Below, piece after piece: positions 5,932 through 9,307 of a DNA stretch of 9,307 bases. Under the pieces are notes generated by a model. The model was not told the DNA's origin and ran no database searches. It worked only from the letters and a program-made list of their open reading frames with translations. A program made the translations under genes and the position numbers. The stretch comes from Chromatiales bacterium (GTDB taxonomy: Bacteria > Pseudomonadota > Gammaproteobacteria > UBA6429): assembly GCA_027076405.1 (NCBI GenBank), contig JALTJN010000510.1, positions 1 to 9,307 on the forward strand, given 5' to 3'. Every line of letters starts with the position of its first letter. Position 1 is the first letter of the stretch.

Positions 5932-7199
5932 GGATTTTGATAACAGGTGCTTCTGGTTATATTGGGAGCCAACTGATCAAAAAAGCGATAGCAAATAATC
6001 ATTTGACTATTTTAGCCTCACGTTATCAATGTAAGGTCGTACGACAATGGCTACCCTTTGATATTAACGACTTATCAAACTTGGCTTTTCCTGAGAAGAT
6101 AGATGCTGTTGTCCATTTGGCGGCAAATACTTCGCCTGGAAAAACTGAAAAACAACATGAAATGGCCGCCGCAAAAACTCTTATCACTGCAGCAAATAAA
6201 GTCTGTGCGAAATTTGTTTTTGTGTCTAGTCAAACAGCTCGGGAGGATGCACCAACTAATTATGGTCGTTTAAAATGGCGTATTGAGCAGGAGGTGTTGG
6301 CTGCTAATGGGTTGGTTGTGCGATTAGGTCAGGTTTATGGTGGGGCTGAGAGGGGATTATTTGGAACATTAGTGAGACTTATTCAATGTCTTCCTGTACT
6401 ACCAGCATTTATGCCTTCTCCTTTAATTCAGCCTATTCATGTGGATGATTGTGCAAAAGGGTTGTTAAATCTGGTTGAACTCAAAGAAACTCGTTCAGGT
6501 GTATATTGTCTTGCATCACCTGAGCCGATTTCTTTTACAAAGTTTCTCCGTGCTATTGCTCAGCAGAGAGTTAGAAAGCATAAGTTCTTTTTACCTTTCC
6601 CCACTTCTTTGGTCAAATTACTGGCTATAATTATTGGCGTAAGGTTAGCTGAAAAACTTGGCCTGTATCGGTTGACTTCGCTTTTTGATCTACCTGTAAT
6701 GGAAACCACACAAGATTTAAAGGCTGTTGGTCTTTGTTTGCGGCCACTCTCTTCTGGAATGCATCGCTCAGGTAGTGATCGTCGTCGTAAACTAATTAAA
6801 GAGGGTATAGCGTTACTTACATATTTGCTTAGGGAAACACCAAGCTCTGAGCTTATACGTCGCTATGTGCGTATGATCGAGGAATTACGGATGGGAGCAC
6901 CAGTAGACATACCGACTTGGCTCTTCTTCTGGCCAGCGAGTTTGGCTTTACTGGATGACCGTAAGTTAGCCAGCTCACAAGCTCTAAAGGAATTTTGTTG
7001 GCGTGTAGATGCTGCCACAGTAATTGCAGAAGCCAGTTTGCAGGGTGCCTTTCGATTTTTGGGTTCTACCCGTTCGATATGGCAAGTTACTGCGTTAACA
7101 AAAATAGTAGCAGCAGTTGGGTCAGAGTTTGTATGGCGTTTATTGCGCTTCTTTCTTCCTCTTTCATTTCTTTGCCTCTTTAAAAAGAGAGGCTCATAA
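5928..7199 (+). CDS. Extended SDR-type NAD(P)-dependent epimerase/dehydratase with C-terminal extension
   Basis: The 423-residue product opens with the Rossmann nucleotide-binding motif 'RILITGASGYIG' (G7-x-x-G10-x-x-G13), followed by 'VVHLAANTSPG' (about 61-71), 'FVFVSSQTA' (about 96-104) and the catalytic Y112-x-x-x-K116 in 'NYGRLK'. 'VRLGQVYGG' and 'QPIHVDDCAKGLLNL' complete the typical extended SDR. After about residue 270 the sequence leaves the usual family: an Arg-rich block 'RPLSSGMHRSGSDRRRKL' leads into roughly 130 extra residues, helical in character and ending in a hydrophobic tail (about 403-418). Reaction could be epimerisation, reduction or dehydration of a sugar, nucleotide- or lipid-linked. 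The TTG start is essentially forced: an in-frame TAA lies at 5913 and no ATG or GTG occurs before the first strand. It overlaps the GtrA-like stop as TTGA, with AAGAGAA at about 5914-5920 as ribosome site. Confidence 0.85.
   Translation: MRILITGASGYIGSQLIKKAIANNHLTILASRYQCKVVRQWLPFDINDLSNLAFPEKIDAVVHLAANTSPGKTEKQHEMAAAKTLITAANKVCAKFVFVSSQTAREDAPTNYGRLKWRIEQEVLAANGLVVRLGQVYGGAERGLFGTLVRLIQCLPVLPAFMPSPLIQPIHVDDCAKGLLNLVELKETRSGVYCLASPEPISFTKFLRAIAQQRVRKHKFFLPFPTSLVKLLAIIIGVRLAEKLGLYRLTSLFDLPVMETTQDLKAVGLCLRPLSSGMHRSGSDRRRKLIKEGIALLTYLLRETPSSELIRRYVRMIEELRMGAPVDIPTWLFFWPASLALLDDRKLASSQALKEFCWRVDAATVIAEASLQGAFRFLGSTRSIWQVTALTKIVAAVGSEFVWRLLRFFLPLSFLCLFKKRGS
7174..7193 (+). promoter_or_regulatory. 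Hairpin covering the ribosome binding site of the GMC oxidoreductase gene
   Basis: GCCTCT at 7174-7179 is exactly complementary to AGAGGC at 7188-7193, and the pairing can continue inward through T-G and T-A, leaving a four-base A loop. The right arm contains the Shine-Dalgarno AGAGAGG (7186-7192), six bases before ATG 7199. The element lies within the last codons of the SDR gene, so a ribosome finishing that gene would melt it. This supports translational coupling between the two oxidoreductases. Confidence 0.4.
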
Positions 7200-8788
7200 T
7201 GCTGGGTTCTTTTGATGTGATTATTGTTGGAAGTGGTCCAGCAGGTGTATCAGCTGCTTTTCCATTAGTTCAGGCTGGTTTAAAAGTTCTTATGGTGGAT
7301 GGTGGGCGTGAAGCAAACATAACGCCACCATCACACCCGTATTTGACAGAAAGGTTTGAAGGTAAAGAACAATGGGTATGGATGGTAGGCAAGCATTTTC
7401 ATGCATTACAAAAAATGAATGCTGTTTCACCTAAGCTTCGAGTGCCAGTACACCATTATGTATTCGATAATTTCACAGAGAAAAATCGCATTAAACCGAA
7501 AAATTTCATCGCTGTCGGTTCTCTTGCAAAAGGTGGGCTTTCAAATGCATGGGGATGTGGTGTTGCACGACTTTCACCTGAAGAACTGTCTGAGTTTCCT
7601 TTTCCAAAATCAAGTATCGAACGCTCATATGAAGTGGTTACCCGTAGAATAGGTGTAAGTGGTGCAATTGATGATGACTTGTCTGATTATTTTGGATTAG
7701 ATGATTGGTCCCAGCCACCTATACCAATGGATGAGCTGCATCAGCAAATGTTTGGTTGCTACTCATTATATAAACAGAGGTTGGCTTCTATTGATTTTCA
7801 ATTGGGACGCTCTCGTGTGGCGGTGCTAAGTCGTGACCTTGGTGACCGTAAAGCCTGTGATATTTCTGGGAACTGTCTATGGGGATGCCACCAAAAGGCA
7901 CTATATACATCGAAAGATGAACTTTCTTTTTTGTCTAAGTTCAGAAATTTTCATTATCAAAGTGGATTTCTTGTTGATCAAGTTATTAAAGGCAATAAAG
8001 GTTTATCAGTCGAAGGTCAAGATAATGGTAATAATATGACTTTTTTTGCAAGGAGAATAGTCTTGGCTGCTGGAACACTCGCAACGACTCGCTTGTCCTT
8101 GCATGCATTAAATCTTAGCGCTACTATTCGGTTACAATCCTGTCCAACTGCCGCTTTTTTGTTATGGCTGCCAAGGATGCTAGGGACTCGAAGAGTTAAC
8201 GGTTTTGGGTTGGGACAGCTGTCATTTACACTGAAATTAACAAATAAAATAACAGCATTTGGCTCAACGTTTTCAACAACTGGTATCCCAGTGAATGAGT
8301 TTGTTCGTCATATGCCATTAAAAAAAAGATACAGCATAGATTTACTGCGACAACTGCTTAGCTCATGCGTTGTGGGCAATATGTTTCTGCCAGGGCATCT
8401 TTCTACTGCAGATGTAGTATTGGACACTGATGGCTCATTGAAAATAAAAGGTGGTTACAGTAACAGTGTTCATGGCTTGCTGTCTGAAGCGGCTATCCGC
8501 TTGCGTAGATCATACTGGAAACTTGGTGCTGTGTTGCTGCCAAAAAGCTTCACTCAAGGCCAACCTGGTGGTGATATTCACTATTCCAGCACTTTACCGA
8601 TGCACCACAATCCTATTCTTGGACAAACTGATGCCAATGGAGAGCTAGCTGGTTTAGCAGGTGTATATATCGTAGACGGGGCGTGCTTGCCTATGCTGAC
8701 CGAAAAATCACACACACTGACAGTTATGGCTAATGCTGACCGGATAGGGAGAATTATGGCCATACAGATGGAAGGCAAGCTAGATTAA
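7199..8788 (+). CDS. GMC-family FAD-dependent oxidoreductase
   Basis: The 529-residue product begins with a dinucleotide-binding fold, 'FDVIIVGSGPAGVSAAF' (G11-x-G13-x-x-G16), ending in D34 of 'MVDGG' for the FAD ribose. 'VGSLAKGGLSNAWG' (about 106-119) matches the GMC signature near the flavin, and 'RRIVLAAGTLATTRL' (about 285-299) is the second FAD contact. The C-terminal domain has the catalytic pair: H461 in 'GGDIHYSSTLPM' and H505 in 'EKSHTLTVMANADRIG', 44 residues apart as usual for the family, with His rather than Asn in the second place, as in glucose oxidase. 'GVYIVDGACLPM' lies between them. A Cys-rich loop, C220/C226/C230, is present. There is no signal peptide or membrane helix, so it should act in the cytoplasm or at the membrane surface, oxidising an alcohol, perhaps a sugar hydroxyl. 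It overlaps the SDR stop by one base (TAATG), so the two probably act together. Confidence 0.87.
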   Translation: MLGSFDVIIVGSGPAGVSAAFPLVQAGLKVLMVDGGREANITPPSHPYLTERFEGKEQWVWMVGKHFHALQKMNAVSPKLRVPVHHYVFDNFTEKNRIKPKNFIAVGSLAKGGLSNAWGCGVARLSPEELSEFPFPKSSIERSYEVVTRRIGVSGAIDDDLSDYFGLDDWSQPPIPMDELHQQMFGCYSLYKQRLASIDFQLGRSRVAVLSRDLGDRKACDISGNCLWGCHQKALYTSKDELSFLSKFRNFHYQSGFLVDQVIKGNKGLSVEGQDNGNNMTFFARRIVLAAGTLATTRLSLHALNLSATIRLQSCPTAAFLLWLPRMLGTRRVNGFGLGQLSFTLKLTNKITAFGSTFSTTGIPVNEFVRHMPLKKRYSIDLLRQLLSSCVVGNMFLPGHLSTADVVLDTDGSLKIKGGYSNSVHGLLSEAAIRLRRSYWKLGAVLLPKSFTQGQPGGDIHYSSTLPMHHNPILGQTDANGELAGLAGVYIVDGACLPMLTEKSHTLTVMANADRIGRIMAIQMEGKLD

Positions 8789-9307
8789 TGAATGATAAAA
8801 AAGTACTTTGTGCAGTTGGCACACGCCCTGAAGCCATCAAAATGGCACCGGTCATCCATGGTTTAAAAGATTGTTCAAGCATCGATTGTCGAGTGTTGGC
8901 TACAGCACAGCATCGCCATATGCTTGATCAGGTGTTTGATGTTTTTGGTATTGAGCCTGATATTGACCTGGATATTATGCGACCAAATCAGGATTTGGCG
9001 ACGCTGACAGCGCGTCTTTTATTAGATTTAGATGATGTATTGTTAGCTGAGAATCCCGATGTAGTGCTTGCTCAAGGTGACACAACAACTGTTATGACGA
9101 TTGCACTGTCATGCTTCTATCGCCGTATTCCTTTTGGTCATGTTGAGGCTGGTCTTCGCACATGGGATATGCTAAACCCGTTTCCAGAGGAGATGAATCG
9201 TGTGATGGCAGGGCGGCTTGCTAGGTGGCACTTTGCACCGACAGAGAGTTCTCGTAAGAACTTATTACAAGAGGGCGTGCAAAACAGAGACATAATTGTT
9301 ACAGGTA
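8788..9307 (+). CDS. wecB: UDP-N-acetylglucosamine 2-epimerase (non-hydrolysing), N-terminal part; 3' end outside window
   Basis: The frame runs from ATG 8788 to the window edge, giving 173 residues of a protein that is normally about 370-380. 'VGTRPEAIKMAPVI' (about 10-23) is the diagnostic N-terminal motif. Further family marks are 'ATAQHRHMLDQVFDVFGI' (about 38-55), 'VLAQGDTTT' with D98, 'FGHVEAGLRT' with E120, and 'PFPEEMNR' with E134/E135. These correspond to catalytic-site residues D95, E117 and E131 of the E. coli enzyme; the conserved His of the second domain lies beyond the window. The enzyme interconverts UDP-GlcNAc and UDP-ManNAc in the cytoplasm, supplying ManNAc or ManNAcA for surface glycans. 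The start overlaps the upstream TAA by one base (TAATG), with GAAGG at about 8771-8775 as a distant ribosome site. A related 2-epimerase acting on another UDP-HexNAc is possible, so the symbol is by family. Confidence 0.92.
   Translation, partial: MNDKKVLCAVGTRPEAIKMAPVIHGLKDCSSIDCRVLATAQHRHMLDQVFDVFGIEPDIDLDIMRPNQDLATLTARLLLDLDDVLLAENPDVVLAQGDTTTVMTIALSCFYRRIPFGHVEAGLRTWDMLNPFPEEMNRVMAGRLARWHFAPTESSRKNLLQEGVQNRDIIVTG

Noticed and set aside
6995..7183. Plus-strand ORF of 62 codons overlapping the end of the SDR gene
   Set aside because: It was considered as evidence of a frameshift in the C-terminal extension, but its sequence shows no family features and the SDR frame reads through to a stop neatly overlapping the next start.
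7419..8648. Three short plus-strand ORFs inside the GMC gene (7419-7652, 7833-8039, 8451-8648)
   Set aside because: They are out-of-frame shadows of a gene with clear FAD and active-site motifs.

Overview
The window is a single-strand (all plus), AT-rich stretch of a bacterial surface-polysaccharide or glycoconjugate biosynthesis locus. Nothing here fixes the taxon. Short four-base and one-base gene overlaps, a WecB-type epimerase, a GtrA-type membrane protein and a polyprenol-phosphate glycosyltransferase suggest a Gram-negative bacterium, and a proteobacterium is my guess. I see no mobile elements, RNA genes, CRISPR arrays or long repeats.

Layout. Positions 1-309 hold the C-terminal end of a family 2 glycosyltransferase whose start lies upstream. 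It is directly followed by a sulfotransferase-like gene (318-1106, possibly from 306). A gap at 1107-1280 is the only sizeable intergenic space; it holds at most a 41-codon ORF and shows no convincing promoter or terminator. A second, very tight run of seven genes then begins: an approximately 810-residue GT-C type membrane glycosyltransferase with a C-terminal beta-sandwich-like domain (1281-3713), a DPM1/GtrB-like polyprenol-phosphate glycosyltransferase with two C-terminal membrane helices (3710-4714), a SAM methyltransferase (4727-5518), a GtrA-like four-helix membrane protein (5518-5931), an extended short-chain dehydrogenase/epimerase with an unusual ~130-residue C-terminal extension (5928-7199), a GMC-family FAD oxidoreductase (7199-8788), and the N-terminal part of a UDP-GlcNAc 2-epimerase, wecB (8788 onward, cut by the window edge). 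Nearly every junction is a one- or four-base overlap, so the run is probably one translationally coupled operon.

How the genes may work together (inference). The GT2, GtrA and GT-C genes make up the parts of a lipid-linked sugar pathway: a cytoplasmic enzyme loads a sugar onto polyprenol phosphate, a small membrane protein helps move or organise it, and a multi-helix GT-C enzyme transfers it on the periplasmic side. Between these parts lie an SDR and an FAD oxidoreductase. That set of roles resembles the mycobacterial DprE1/DprE2 - GtrA-like - arabinosyltransferase locus, where an FAD enzyme and an SDR epimerise a polyprenyl-phosphate sugar. Here the FAD enzyme belongs to a different superfamily (GMC) and the SDR is of the extended type. 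A lipid-linked or nucleotide sugar that is oxidised and then reduced, methylated, or both is the most interesting possibility in the window. The sulfotransferase and WecB suggest that the final polymer also carries sulfate and an N-acetylmannosamine-derived sugar.
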